DNA of 64,000 bases from Boletus sp. NGJ (GCA_019096195.1 JAGTXK010000178.1:186001-250000), one strand, 5' to 3'; counted from the stretch's first letter, positions 34,118-47,200 are shown. The notes: generated from the sequence alone by a model not told the origin. Program-made: numbers and translations.

Positions 34118-36813
34118 TCATGATCGTGACAACACCTTTCTTACCTCCTCGGTGGTCCTCCTCGGATTCGTCAAAGAAGACCTCGTACCCCCGAGCAACG
34201 CCCTGGAGGCACTGCTCCCAGGTTTCACGCCAGCAGCTGCCGCCGCCGAGTTCGCAGCCGCAACGGCCCTCAACAGGTTGCCCGTACTCGGTCGTTTCGA
34301 CTTGAACGCCCCACTGTTAGGAAGTCCCGGTCGTTCGCGCTCCACCCGTCGGAGGAACGGGCTCGGGAGGTTCTCCTCGTCTGAGAGGTCATACTCGGCG
34401 GGTCCGACAAGGATCGAGGGTTTATTCGACGATACGATGGCTCCCTCCCGTCCCGTTTTCGTCTTGCTCGACTTGGACGTGCGTACGCGGGAAGAAGAGG
34501 TGAGTCCCGTGGGGTCCGAGGCAGAAGCGGGCAGATTGCTTGTTTTGCGTACGGATGGTCTTTGCACCGAACCCCGGATGGACGGTTTGCGAAGCCGCGC
34601 AGGAGGCGCAGAAGGTGCTGATCTCGAGGTCGACTCGCCCGTCGAACCAGAAGAATGACTCGATGCCTCCGAAAGCGGTCGTTCTCGGACTGTAGGTGAA
34701 GGTGGCATCACTTCCTCTTCTGACTCGCTACCGTTTTCCCCTGCCTCTGATTCGAAATCGAATATTTTTGCAAAGTCGAGCCCGACCTTCGGTGAGTTCA
34801 CGAATAGGTTCGCGAGTTCAGCGGGGGTAGGTGTCGTCAGTGGTTGACCGGTGTGCGTGAGGATCACACCTTTCATGGCGGAGGGTATATAGTCTTGCGT
34901 GGGCCTCGCGACGTTACGATTGACTGGCGTCGCCATGTTTGAATGATTGTTGGTGACACGTTTTTCGCGTGTATGACTGTGTTCAGTCATCTGGACGAGC
35001 GGCGCGAGCAGATTCTTGACCTCTTCGAGCGGTGTTTTCTCCTTCCGTCCCTTTCCCTCCTGAGCAGACAGCGTCGCCAACTTTGCTTCCAAATCCTTCT
35101 GCACCTCGTCGAGCCTGGTCTGCTCTGCCTCCAAATCGGCTTCCTTCACAGCCATCCATTGCATCTTCTCCGTAACCATTGTCTCCGCCTCCGCTTTGAT
35201 CTGCTCCTCTCGCGTGCGCCATGCATCGAATATCTCTTGCTCACGTTGCCGCACCGCGGATAGAATCTCATCTTCACGTCTTGCCATCGCAGCAGCGACT
35301 TCCTCCTCGCGCTTCCTCACAGCCACACGCAATTCTTCTTCACGCTTCCCGACTGCCTCCCGTATCCGGGCGTCGAGCTGAGATTGAGCTGTTGAAACAA
35401 GCTTATGCAAACGGAGAATTTCTGCATCTTTTTCCACCACCAAGGCGGTGAGCATTGCTTCTCGATCAGCTAGCGCAGTTTCCCGTGCAGAAACTTCGCG
35501 TTCCTTTGCGATGACGGCAGACTTGTGCGTTTTCACTGTCGAGAGCCTATAGGCATTCGATAGTTTCAGTATACAACACAAGAGGGGGAGCGAGTGAGAC
35601 GAACATTTTCTCTGCCTCGACGACTTTGGTGATGAGTACTAGTCGTTCGTGTTGGAGCAGTTGCGCGGCAGAAGGTCTCATTGCCGGCTAGCACAATCGC
35701 ACGATTGAGGCGAATTGGGACGGAATGAGAGGCGACTCGACTCACGTTCAGATTCAGCATTGCTTTGATGACACTTGACAGCGTCTGGCTGTAACCTCTT
35801 GGTAACGGTGGTATGCGTCCGTTTCTAATATTTCATTCGTACGATATCAAGGGGGCGCGTCTAAACGAACACACCTTATAAATATGCTTAGCTCGGCGTG
35901 AGTCTTTGCCTCATGAAATGGGGGTTTGAGAGCGCAAAGTTCGTATATGAGGCATCCGAGGGACCAGATGTCCGATTTTGAGTCGTAAGCTTTTTCTTGC
36001 ATCAGTTCCGGGGACATGTAATATGGCGTCTAATGCCACCAGGTGTGTTAATGTTGGACAAGGGAAAGGAGATCATTGCACGTACCCCGACATAAGTGTT
36101 GGCGAAGCTCGCCTGCGGGAGCGCTTTTGACAGACCAAAGTCACCGAGTTTGACAGAATTGTTCTCGTCGAGGAACACTATAACATAGACGGGGCGGGAA
36201 GGGATGAGCGAGATCGCAAGGCATGACGAGACACACACCATTGTCCGGTTTCAGGTCACGGTGCAAAATCTGTGGGCGTCTTTCCTTGCCGTCTAAATCG
36301 GAGCAATGGTTTGGTGGATGATGGCAGTGTTGCAAGGCCAATAATATCTGCATGAAATAGCTCCAGATTGTATCTTCTGGGACGGGTCTATTGTGTTTTT
36401 GTGCTTGTTTGATGACGCCAGAGAGGTCACCACCACCACAGTACTCCATGAGGATGTAGAGGATACCAGCGTCTCTGTCGACGTATCTGTCGTGATATCG
36501 TACGATGTGTTCGTGGTCTAAGTCTTTGAGGATATTTCTACGGGTGAACAGATGAGGAGAGGGGATTGAATACAGGAGGCAGACGTACACTTCGGCGACG
36601 ATTTGCTTCCTGTCACGGTCGCTCATGCGCTCAAAGTTGAGTTCTTTTCTTGCAAATATCTACGGTGGACACCTGGTGAGACAAAGTAAAATGTCGGTGG
36701 CAAACGGGTGGACCGACCAAGCCATCCGACTTTCTTCGAACTTTTCGAATGATGCCAAAGGAACCATTGCCTATGATGTCGAGCGGTTCGTACAGTTCGA
36801 GAAATGTGGACAT
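34118..36813 (-). CDS. nimA: NIMA-family serine/threonine protein kinase (NEK2/Fin1/Kin3-like)
   Basis: This is a mitotic-entry kinase of the Aspergillus NIMA type, acting at the nucleus and spindle poles. The ATG at 36813 starts [18 protein letters not shown], the ATP loop. After an intron come the catalytic Lys segment [10 protein letters not shown], then [10 protein letters not shown], an exon with [12 protein letters not shown], the catalytic loop [18 protein letters not shown] and the activation segment ending [19 protein letters not shown] near 35970-36030. Insertion of a short polar stretch ([13 protein letters not shown]) before HRDLKPDN is family-typical. The last exon (34118-35550) encodes a long coiled coil rich in Glu/Arg heptads ([17 protein letters not shown] onward) and a Ser-rich, basic regulatory tail. 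The total is about 780 residues. It is divergent from the OB-fold-like gene across 228 bp. Early exon edges are approximate. Confidence 0.92.
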
Positions 36814-37041
36814 GATGGAGTATCGTCAAGAGGCGCACTGTTGGCGCGATACTGAAAGAGTGTGTCAGAAATCCAGACAAGACAGAAATTCGCGACTCGT
36901 CCTCTCTCGAACATGTCACGCGTGTGTGGTATAAGTCACGTGATCGTGATATCAGGGTCAGACTATTGTTGTCTACTAACTCGCTTGAGACAGCTACCGC
37001 CGTTGCATAAGCTTAGATGGTCCACTTTCTAGTATTTCTCA
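36814..37041. promoter_or_regulatory. Shared divergent promoter region, NIMA kinase / OB-fold-like gene
   Basis: 228 bp lie between opposite start codons. A GTCACGTGATCGTGATA segment near 36935 contains CACGTG, an E-box that bHLH factors bind. No TATA box is clear. Confidence 0.5.
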
Positions 37042-38067
37042 ATGGCACCGTCCGCCGCGGACATCGATGCGGATCCGAATGATTATTTCTGGCAAACCGT
37101 CCAAGAACCCTCCTCGACCACACCGTACCCGCCCGCGACGCTCGACGCAGCCAGCCGCCGCATTTCCCTTCTCTACCAGAACGTCATCTTCGACTCCATC
37201 TTGGAACAAGAGTTAGAACCAGATCATGTCCTCGCATCCCAGCAAGACGATGACGATGCCGAACATCCTGGTATGTCCCTCCCACCGGTCTCCGAGGACC
37301 CGCGAACAGAACGATGATACCCAGATGGGACGACATTCGTCACTTGGCCCCCCACTCCCGCTGCAAACACCACCGGAGCTCCCTCCTTCCTCCGACCCTC
37401 CTGTTCATTCCCCCGGGGAACTTACGAGACCCAGGACACAAGTTCCTCCGTCGAGTATTCCGACGCCTCTTCCATCGCTCGTTTTCCAAACTTCCAATTC
37501 AGCCTGCACAAAGTCACCCCCCTATCCTCCCTTTGCATCGCCGCAAAATCGGGCAGCGGATCTCGTAAAGTCAATATGCTTCTCGCTGCCCTCGAGGTTC
37601 AAGGACCCGACACAGTCCGTGTGAAGAAAGGCCCCGACGCAGGCCGGGAGATCTCTATCCTGAAGCTTGTCCTTGGCGACGAGCAAGGCTCAGTATGTAA
37701 ATTGACAGCTTGGAGAGACACCGCAGACGCCTGGGGTGGGGTTGGTCCCTCGCCAGGGCTAAAACGAGGAGATATTTTGTATTTCGAGAGCACGTTTCTT
37801 TTCCACGCATTTTCTCTCCAAATCACATGTTCTCATACACGCTTGATAGACCTCATGGCCACCTGGGAAGCGGGAAATACCGTCACATTGACTGCATCTC
37901 CATACATCAGGCCTAGCACTCAGATCTGTTATCGGACAATGCCCTATGCACACGAAGACAGTTGGCTCCGGCCAGATTTGCGCTTGGGTCAAAGCGATGT
38001 TGCTGTCAACAAGGTCGCGGCCCTCGTCCGGTGGTTCGAAAACATGGCTGGCCTTCCGGGTGCCTAA
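37042..38067 (+). CDS. Predicted OB-fold (RPA/shieldin-2-like) protein
   Basis: The start at 37042 gives an acidic N-terminus with QQDDDDAEHPG. An intron (about 37272-37323) leads to one long clean frame: a Ser/Thr/Pro-rich linker, then FSLHKVTPLSSLCIAAKSGS and a beta-barrel-like domain (VNMLLAALEVQGPDTVRVKK, GREISILKLVLGDEQGSVCK, LTAWRDTADAWGG, GLKRGDILYFE). A second intron (about 37792-37851) precedes an exon with ATWEAGNTVTLTASPYIRPS and PDLRLGQSDVAVNKVAALVRWFE. The stop is at 38065-38067. The strand pattern 'valleve..GPD.v.vk.G.....L..lvlGDe.g..klTaWr' is that of nucleic-acid-binding OB folds such as RPA1 or the first OB fold of SHLD2. Function is inferred as ssDNA binding in DNA repair, with low certainty. 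A further 3' exon cannot be excluded. Confidence 0.65.
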
Positions 38068-38496
38068 CAGCGGACTGTCCTCACCGGTGAGCGGCCACAC
38101 CGGGCTCCTAAATCTCACAGGCAAATCGCCTACGACACAGCCTCTAACAATGCTTCACAGAAGCGCCGGTTACCGCGTTGCTTCGGAAATTGCAGCAGGA
38201 CGTTGCGGCAGTCACCATCACACCCTTCTTTGAGCTGCCTAGACTCTACACAATTGGGAGCTATTTCCATAACGATCCGTGTCCAACCCATTGAGTCACA
38301 TATTCGTAGTTTTCTCGCGCCACTCCTTCACTGTGGCACAAAAAGGTGCCACTTGCCCTTGTTCTTCCGTACACTCCGCATTCTGTGCAGCAACAACCAC
38401 CGCATGGCTTGATCCACCACCATCGAGTATAAGACTCGGCTGGAAGCGCGTCGACACGACACACACATTACCTCTCTTAACCCACTTGACCACGAC
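38068..38496. other. Intergenic between two + strand genes
   Basis: This holds the 3' end of the OB-fold-like gene and the leader of the next gene. The open frames here (for example 38203-38412) show no conserved look. One of them might be an extra exon of the upstream gene. Confidence 0.4.
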
Positions 38497-39187
38497 ATGC
38501 CTTCATCGCCTGCTCCATTTATCACATCCTCTGGCCTCGTGACATTTCAGCACGACTTAAAGGCACGCATCAACTCGTCTTCGCTAGTGAAGGTCCCTCT
38601 CAGCATGCGCCCTCTGATCAAGAAGAGGTCTTCCATTCGGTTCAGTCTCACTTTTAAACGGCATTCGATGCCAATCTTTTCCCGCTCTCCCTCATCTGCT
38701 TCCGATGCCTCCACCTCGGCCGACTGTACTCCAGTGTCGGAGAAGGGGGATCCCATGTCCGTGAGCGATGTGGCTATCGACTCGCCACCAGAGACGCCTC
38801 TACACATCACAGTGAGTTGTCTTGATGTCAAGTGCGCGAAGGAGGTGTTGACGTGATCTCGCCTTGTGCCCGCTTAGGCTCCCCTCCGCCACCCCTGCAT
38901 AGGCACAAAAATTGTCGATAGGTTTTGGCCCGAGGATGAAGCGCCGTATTCCGAGGAGACCTGTCGTGTACCGGTTCCCAGTTGCTATCCCACCGCGTTG
39001 GCACCTCCCCCACATCACCACCGTGCACGTTCGTTGGGATCTATTTGCGATGTACCGTCCAGGTATGTTACTCTCCTTGGTTGTTTTGGTTGTTCGGTTC
39101 GCTGACCCGTTGTGCTCGTGCAGTGATCCGTTCTCATCGCGAACAAGCAGCGAGCGTAATACTGGTCCCTTGCGATTCCCATTCTAG
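38497..39187 (+). CDS. Short Ser/Pro-rich protein, function unknown
   Basis: The ATG at 38497 opens a Ser/Pro-rich frame (MPSSPAPFITSSGLVTFQHD) with a basic segment (MRPLIKKRSSIRFSLTFKRH) and a run DSPPETPLHIT. A GTGAGT...TTAG intron at about 38812-38877 joins it to APLRHPCIGTKIVDRFWPED and a His/Pro-rich stretch. A second intron (about 39062-39122) leads to a short last exon ending with a stop at 39185-39187. The product is about 195 residues, mostly disordered, with no known domain. Good splice sites and a frame kept across both introns favour a real gene. It could be a poorly conserved regulatory protein. Confidence 0.5.
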
Positions 39188-39349
39188 AGTACATCGACGG
39201 TGTTTATATTTGTATCACTTCCCTCTCTTCTTCTTTACGATACAGTGGCTATAGAAATAGTTTAAGGGCGCTGGTAAATAGTGTAGGATATAGAATTAGT
39301 TTACAATCACATACTGTACATAATCAAACACACCTGGTACACGCGTACG

Positions 39350-40170
39350 TTAGCGATTGCCGATCGGTCTGACCTCGTCCAGCACCAACTTGGTCGCCTC
39401 GACGATGATCTCCCACTCTGTCTGATGCATCCTCGGCTCGTAGTCGTTCTTCAAATCCTCCCCCTTGTGCACCTCGACCGCTCTCACGATTAGCGGCGCG
39501 CCACGGTCCACCTCTGCGACGACGCGATGAACCATCACCCCCAGCTTGTCCACCTCTCCCCGCTGGAACGCCTCAAACCCGCGTTCCAGCGCGTTCGCGC
39601 CGTCGAACTGGCCAGGTAACGCAGGATGGATATTGATCACCGGAATCTCGCGCGTCACATGTAACTCGCCTTCCCCGTCCTCATCCGCATCCTCACCCCC
39701 GCTTGCCCTCTCGCTCTCCGGTGATGACGGCAACGCCCGCACGCCACGCATCACCTCCAAGAATCCCTCGCTGACGATGTGCATCCAGCCGGCGAGCACG
39801 AGCACGTCCGGGCGCGCCTTGACCACCTCTTTCGCTACCGCGAGATCATACTCGGCGCGCGTTGCGCCGGGGTTGGCACGCAGGAACGGTTGGAGTCCGA
39901 TATATGCCGTCGGGATGGGCGGGTCGGCTGTGGCGGCGCGAGTAAGCCCGTATGCGGCCTTGCGGTTGGAGAGGACGAGGACGATGTGGGTGTGTGGGAG
40001 ACGTGGGGTGTTGCAGGCGTCGATGAGCGCTTGGAGGTTCGTGCCTGTGGTGAATCACGACGTGTGAACTCGGGAGGGCGGGGTCGAGACGAAAAAGGGG
40101 TGTGCACACCTGAGCCGGATACGAGGACTGCTATCCGGCGCGGGGGGTCTCTGGTTGTCTCTGTGGACAT
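39350..40170 (-). CDS. ADE8: Phosphoribosylglycinamide formyltransferase (GAR transformylase)
   Basis: This is the third step of purine synthesis: transfer of a formyl group from 10-formyltetrahydrofolate to GAR in the cytosol. The start at 40170 is followed by RRIAVLVSGSG, the phosphate-binding N-terminus. An intron of about 63 bp then leads to TNLQALIDACNT. The active-site strand is INIHPALPGQFDG, with the catalytic Asn and His. The catalytic Asp lies in HRVVAEVDRGAPLI, and the protein ends at 39350 (VRPIGNR). HPALPGQFDG and the VMVHRV segment resemble yeast Ade8, a stand-alone enzyme, rather than the trifunctional animal protein. An acidic loop of about 20 residues (around SERASGGEDADEDGEGE) is inserted before the active-site strand. 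The product is about 250 residues and looks intact. Confidence 0.93.
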
Positions 40171-42720
40171 GGTCTAGCAGGGGGGATTCAATGAAGCCAA
40201 TATGGGACAGCGTAGCCGGATGACAGTCTGACTGACTGCTACTGCAACGAGGCGATCCGTACTCGATGGCTGCGCGTTTGCACGAAAACTCTAATGTTAT
40301 CTCTCCGATGTCAATCGATCGCACAGTTGCCAATCTCGCTCAAGACGCCTTTTTTTTGATGTCGTACCGTCCTGACTGGCTCGAACCGCTTTCGATCACT
40401 ACTGCAAAGGTAGGATAGATTTACTGTGACCGCGACAAGACAGCAAAAAAAAAAACGTACACGACAACTCGAAATCCCAGGAGCAGTTCATCGCAACAGA
40501 CCTTAGGAGGCACTACGCTGCCGAAATAACCCGGGTCGGCGACCCGGCGCAATCAGAACATCAAGGATCCATCGGAAAACTCCTGCCTCGCTTTCTCCAT
40601 ACAGTAACCCTGAATACCCAATTCTTGGAGCGGTGACTGGAATGGACAACTGGCGCATTGCGCTCCTGGTTATCATCATCATGGGTTATGTCTAAATTTG
40701 GAGTTAACAAGGTTTTTCGCCCGGACAGTGACGCCGCCTGAAATAGCGCAAAGCTTGATGACGCTTGTTCGCGGGACTTTTATCGTTCGGCTAATGCTCG
40801 AGGGGAGAATTACCAGAGGCACATGCATCATCTCCTTTGAGACTACCTTCGTGGGTTCCCTCTGTCGGTCGGGCACACGAGACCGCACGCACATGGTTCG
40901 AGGACACCAACAACCCGACATCTTCCATCCAAGTCAAAATCTCAAGACCCCCACGCATATACATCTTACCCAGTCGAACCCTCTGCGACCTTTTTTTTTT
41001 TTTACCCCTCAAAAGTACACGTCAAAATCGTGTCATTGGATTCTGTGAAAAGTCACACAAGTCAAAATGTAGAAATAACTCCAAGCGTCTCTTACCCAGG
41101 GTCTGTCACTTTTCTCGAACCCTCCGCGACCTTTTTCTCCTGAATTCTCACCCACGTCGATGCACGCCGACGACGCTTTTCGTCGCACCCAATGGACTCG
41201 GTGTTCCATCCTGTTTTCCCATTCTCCTCTACACCCTGTCAATGGAGCTGGGATAGAATACACCATCCGAGTGGCCGCCATCGTCGTCGCTCACACTGAC
41301 ATGCCTGCTTAATCCAATCAAGCGATCGACAGACATCGCACGCATCATCGTCGTCTTCTTCGCCAATGGCATTGGTAACAACAATTTTGGCCCTTTACGC
41401 ACGGTACCCATTCTCCACCTGTTCGTCCTTCCCTCAAAGTCCCACTCGTCTATGGTAATCGTATGCAGTTCCTCCACAAGCAGAGATAAATAAAGACACC
41501 CACGACCTCGTTATGGGAACTTGCCTGCCGGGGAGGGTGTCCCGTTATCGATCTCGTGCGTGCACGAGACAGCGCCCAACACGTTCCAAGACGCGCGTTC
41601 CGTGGAGTGGCAGCTCGACGGGCAAAGCACACGGACTCGGAGGGGAGAGAAAAAGAAAGATACATCTACTTCCGTTGGTCGAGCCGTTGGATGACGCTCG
41701 ACATCGCAGCGTTCCATACCGCTGAATCTAGATCTCTGCTGACGGGGTCGGCCAATACATGTAACCTTGACCTCTCCGTTAAATTTTTCGTGTATGACGC
41801 CAGCACGACCGGCGGGGACTACCAGAGACGTCTTATCTGGACGTTGTCGATCACGGAAGCAAAAAAAAAAAAAAAAGGAAAAAAAAGGGCATCTCAGCCC
41901 GAGCCTGAGATCTGAACGACCAACGGGAAGTTGGGAGAATCGAATTACAGTAATTTCCTCTTCTTCGCCCCCCACCTCCGGCCCCCTACCGTCTTCTCCC
42001 GCGACGCATGTCCAACCCATCCGATCCGAGGACCAAAAACACTAGCAGTAGTACTATGACTATCTCTGATTGATATTCTTCCCATCCTCACGCGACCAAC
42101 ATTCATCGAACAAACACCCCACCCCGAACAAAGTGTGAATGAAAAATTATATATTCGTTTTTATTGGATAATATTTTTCATGTGTAATAATTTTGATGGG
42201 CCTCATGTAGGCAGGAACAGGTACATGGAGAGATGTGACAGGCCAAAGTCATCACAACGATTGATTGACGGCTCGCAGGTACGGCAAGTAAGAGGGGTTG
42301 GGGTTGGGGATGTAAACTGAAAAGAGTGACAGTTATGTGTTTTTGCATAGCCAGCTGAACACAGAAAGAAAAGGAAGCGACACAAGGGAGTGGTAATACA
42401 ACGATACCTCGCAGTAGTTAGATCAAGGAGGGGAAGCATCGACATCCAGGGTGGTTCAACGAGAGGGAGATGGATTTTGTAACCATCCATTGCTATAAGG
42501 ATAACTGAGCAGAGGTGCGTGGAAACAGAACGAGTGGGACTGTAACACATCCAAGACAAGTCAAGTTCCACCACACAAGAGAGAGAAGTAAGAGGGTAGA
42601 GGCCGCAGACCCTGCGCTAAAGTCCAAAAGCCAGGGATGGCAAAGAGCTAGTAAGATGCATACAACAAGGCCATCGAGGAAAGGGGCTCAAAAAAAAGGT
42701 AGAACGTACGACGACCCCCC
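40171..42720. other. Long intergenic region, no gene supported
   Basis: About 2.5 kb with only unconvincing short frames on both strands and several A/T runs (40443-40455, 40990-41001, 41861-41876). GGG..CGG-rich and pyrimidine-rich patches look like leader or 3' flank DNA. I see nothing to annotate. Confidence 0.45.
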
Positions 42721-44234
42721 TTAAAGCATCATGCCATATCCACCACCGTTGGAAACCACGTGCATTGGAGAGTCCATACTTTGGTTCATAACCATCCCAT
42801 TCATCCCTTCTTCTCCCCTTCCACTCCATGGGGTAGACACGGCGGTGTTGATGGCGCTAATCCTTCTCGCCAGGGTATAATCGGGAATCGCGTTTGACAG
42901 TTCGTAACCTCCAGACGAGGGGGTGCGATGAGGTGGAGAGCTGAAACCACTTCCGGCAGAGGCACTCCCGCTTCTCTCCCGCCCGCTCTGGCTCGAGCTG
43001 ACGGAGGACGCATCATCACCATCAACTGCGTACGCCATTGCACCGTGCTGGTGCTGAAGGGCCAACAATTGCTGTCGCTTGAGGTTGACAATATAAGCGT
43101 AGTCAGCGAAACCTGCTGCCGTTGCGGAGGTTGGCGAATGAGTGACACCGTGGGTACTGTTCGAAGGAGGGATCATAGACCGTTGTGCTTGAAGTTGGAG
43201 TTGAGCGTTGTATCCCGAGTACATGCTCGCGGCCCAAGTAGAGACTTTGTCGACTTCGGGTGAGGCAATGCCGTGTTGTCCGATATGGGCGGTGCCTGAG
43301 AGATGCGAAGTAACCTGAGGTTCGTAGAGCGCAGGCATTGCTGGGTTCTCAAAGGAGACAGATGGTGGCATCTGAGCGATCATCGGACCATCATGCGGGG
43401 TGGGCTGTGCTTGAGGAATCATTCGTGCAATCTTCATGTCAGCGGAGCTCGTACTACCTGCAGTGATGTTGTGTCCAAAAACCCCACCGTTCGTGAGCGG
43501 GTCAGCGGTCACGACTTCCTCGCCGTCGTCCATAATTACTGGCATGGAACCGGAAAATTCATCATCTCCTTCTTCAAAACCATCGAATTGGCCCTGGCCC
43601 TCATCTTCCTCTTCCCCGACGGCGGTAGCGAGTACTTCGACTTCGCCACTAAGCACCATAGTGAACCCTTCCCCTCTTACAGGCTCGTCGACACGAGGAA
43701 GACCTGCGCGATCACGCCATTCGTTGAGTTCCCGACGCAGTGCATCCGACTCGAGTTTGAGCAAACGCAATTCACGCGAAGCAAGGAGGCGATGACGACG
43801 GGAGGCATGGATATAGGCGATAGAAGAATTGACGATAGCAGACTTGGATGGCCGGCGGATCTGAGAGAGATTCGGGAGTAGAGTGGCAAGGTCCTGAAAG
43901 CGCATTATAATCGATCAGAGGGAAACGCGGTCGGAAAAGGACTTGCCAAAAATCTACCATTCAGAGTTTCTCTACGTTGCCTCTCAACAGCATTGTGGGT
44001 AGCACGGCGCTCAGCGGTGTTGGCGCGGCGACTGGGTTTCCTCTTTGCCTGAGTAACGGCAGGGTTGGAGGTGGGTGACTGAGGTTGTGCGTTTTGGGAT
44101 TCGGATGGCTGAGGCAGAGCCATACGCTGTACATTTATGGGAGAAACCGGGGTTTGGGGGGATACAGAGCCATCATCGGAAGATGGAGAGTGCCCGTCAG
44201 AAGAAACGGATACGATCGGAAGTGACACGGCCAT
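42721..44234 (-). CDS. bHLH transcription factor
   Basis: This is a nuclear DNA-binding regulator. The start at 44234 opens a Ser/Pro/Gln-rich N-terminus of about 65 residues, a basic patch (AKRKPSRRANTAERR) and the basic region THNAVERQRRETLNGRF. Its His, Glu and two Arg residues fit recognition of a CACGTG E-box. After one intron (about 43893-43948) helix 2 reads KSAIVNSSIAYIHASRRHR and runs on into a Leu-spaced helix (LLKLESDALRRELNEWRDRA) that may act as a short zipper. The rest is disordered: an acidic region (EEEDEGQGQFDGFEEGDDE), Ser/Gly-rich stretches and a GGGYGMML end. The stop is at 42721. The product is about 480 residues. The partner and targets cannot be told. It is not clearly SREBP, since no membrane segment is present. 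Confidence 0.85.
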
Positions 44235-47200
44235 GGTGAATTTGAATCTACAGCGGTGAAAGAGTACAGAGACGGGACGCTGATTCAGAGATTAGGTGAT
44301 AGGAATGGTAGAATTCTACAAGAGAAAACAGAAAGGTACGCGAACGAGGTTCAGCGGAGACCCTTTTGCTGTCGAGAATAGTGGAAGCGGTATTCGCAGA
44401 GGATCAGAGCAGCGAGCCGAGCTCAAGCGTACTACTGATTGGTCCTTTGAGGCTGGGGGTATTTGGAGCGGAAGGGTAGAAGCCGGCAAGGGTCGCGAGA
44501 TCTGGAGAAGAGATGAGGGGAGGAGAGAAAGTTTTGGAGGAAACGTACCACAAGCGGTATCCTTGGTTGCGGCGAGGTTCTGTCGGAGAGGAGAAGAAGA
44601 AAAGGAGGGCAGGACACTCAAAGGACCATGCGAGGGAAGGGAGTTGGAAGGGGATGGTCGTGGTCAGAAGACAACGGGTACATAACCCACCAAATCTGCC
44701 CTTCCCGAATATCTTCTCGGCCAACTCCGATTTACTTTTATTTTACTTTTACTTTATTTATTATTTTATTATTATTCCATTATTAATTCTTTTTCATCGT
44801 TATCTAGCCGACGTCACGACAGGTGCGACTGCTCCCGAATGAGTTTCCCGATGCCACGCCCGATCAATACTTCCGCAGGCTGCTTTACTACCTTCTCCCC
44901 CTCTTTCTGCCGCCATCACCACAACTCGACCCTCCGTAATTCTCTTTCATACAAGTTTTTTGTACTCTAACAAACTAGTTCCGCCCGGTCTCCATTCCGT
45001 CGTCTCGGCGACAGGTTTCATCAATTTTTTTCTCCGAGAACGCCGCTTTCATTATGCTATCTTCAGTCTCTCCAACTTTCATTTTCTCACTCTAGACCCC
45101 TTCTTCGACCTCATTCCCCTTCCTTGGAAAAACCCACTATTTTTGTTCACCCGAGATCAGCAGACTATTCACACTGTCATTGGCCCACGATAGCCAACTT
45201 TCACTGACTTTCCCAACACCTCCGTCGGTGACGATGACGGTCATGATACCATTTCCGCTTATGCCCCGCGCCGTCTGAATGGCGACACAACAGCGACCCA
45301 GACAACATGCTCTCTGATCTCGCCACCGCCACAAGTCCAAGAATATTATAAGTAAGCCATGGCCGCCGTGAGCGATGGGAAGTTTGCCTGAGAACCCATT
45401 TTCGTCCGGCGCCAGGCGGTTTGCCTACTGCACCCAGAGTCAAATAATCACGAGCCGACTCGCGTCTCTGAGAAGTGGAGGCGTCACCGGGTAAGGAGAT
45501 CCCCGCAATCGGAGCGCTTAACCCAGGCATGCCAGGGACCTTACCGGTGACTCCCGTCGGAACGATGGCAGTACTTCCCTTTGGCTTCGGAGCACACATC
45601 GCTTTCCAGATCAGCGTTGTTTATTTGTCATGGGCTATCCTACATCTGTCGTCGCTCATTTTTTTTGCTCGATCTATGTTTTTACTAGCTCAAGGGTGTC
45701 GTTGTGCGATCGAGGATTCTGGATGTACTGCTGCACTCCCTTCATTATCACTCTAATGTGAACGCTATGACATTCATTTCCGAGGTAAGCGCCTCAGTTA
45801 CAACGTCCCCACGACTGATCAAGCCAACTCAGAAAAGCTTCGGAAGCGAGAAATGTTGCCCTTGCTGATAATTTGATATGACGTACATGCGCGCCGCCAG
45901 ACAACAAGTCAATCGGACATCAAAACAGGCCTTGCTCTCCTTGGCAACCCCCCGACGTTTACTCCACCTAAAATCCCAAGGGCGGACGTCGGTTGGAGCG
46001 CTGTTTTGTTAGAGCATCCATTTACAGTAATGGCGCCGTTGACTGAATATGTCCTCCCAGATCGGGACCAACGAATAGATCATCGCTCCTGATTGTTTGA
46101 CGAGGGAAATCATACCACGCCGACTTATCCATGACGTGAACCCCTCGCCATATCCACGATGAGACAATGAGCGAAAGAGGCACCGCAACGTGGCACGTAC
46201 GTGACCACCATGACATTATTGCGCAAAGTAACCCATCCATGAAGAATATCAACTTCCATTTTAATGGCGCAGTTTGATGGGACGATAAAGCTATCCCCCC
46301 TGATTTGGCTTGGCGTTGCTGCACTATCGAGCTGGAGCGTCCACTGGACCTCAAAGTTGGGGGTTACCCAACGTCCTGCTACCTTGGCGTCTGACCCCAG
46401 CTCGGCGTCTGCACGATAGCCGAGATCAGAAAATCCAGCTCGATTCACGGTTCTGTGACGACGACCGGGCCAAACAAGAAAACAATGACTTCTAAACAGA
46501 ACTCATCATTGGTTTATTGTGTATTTGGTTACTGTGCCAGATCCGGTCCAACTCCCATTAACCTCCGCCATGCGATAAGACGTGCAACAACCTTCGCCGA
46601 GAGACGTGCGTGGAATGGGAGGCTGAATGGAAAAGCTTGGCCATCGTGATCGATCCGATGACCACGCCTCAGTAGGATCCGAAACGTGGATTCGGAATCG
46701 ACACCTGTTTCTACATTTCGGACAATGTTAGAACCACTGCCAAGTTGACGGATCGGGTCTTGGCAACGGGGTACGAGATCCGAATGGTAAGCAAGGAATA
46801 CTTACTAGTGCTTCTGACGACACACAAATACTTGCTTTGTAGTAAGCCTCTCATCTTAGAGATGGATATTGTATCCGGTCCTTGGAGATACGCGGGCATC
46901 ATCTTCATGATGTAAGGCCGCATCAAGGCCGCATCACGACGTTGATGAAATAACACCTCGTAAGTACATAATTCGTGAGGGGGCGAGAGCTTTGTGGCGC
47001 TACCGTTTTTGATGAAGTTTCGGCCTATTGGGTGCCTTGCTCGACATGCCGATCCATCGCACGACATTTGGAAGTAGTGAAGTCGGGATCTCCGCAAGAG
47101 TAGGCTACGATGGCCGGAACCCGAGGGCTTGGCGTTGGCGCCGATGCAACTATGCCCGAATGTCTGAGACCTCGTGCACGCCATGATGTACGAGTTACAT

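Noticed and set aside
34044-34658. 204-codon + frame opposite the NIMA kinase tail
   Set aside because: It is an antisense shadow of the low-complexity kinase C-terminus, with no independent signal.
46022-46448. Possible gene with jacalin- or lectin-like look
   Set aside because: The pieces lie in two frames with no conserved motif that I can name, so it is reported only as a weak possibility in the intergenic entry.
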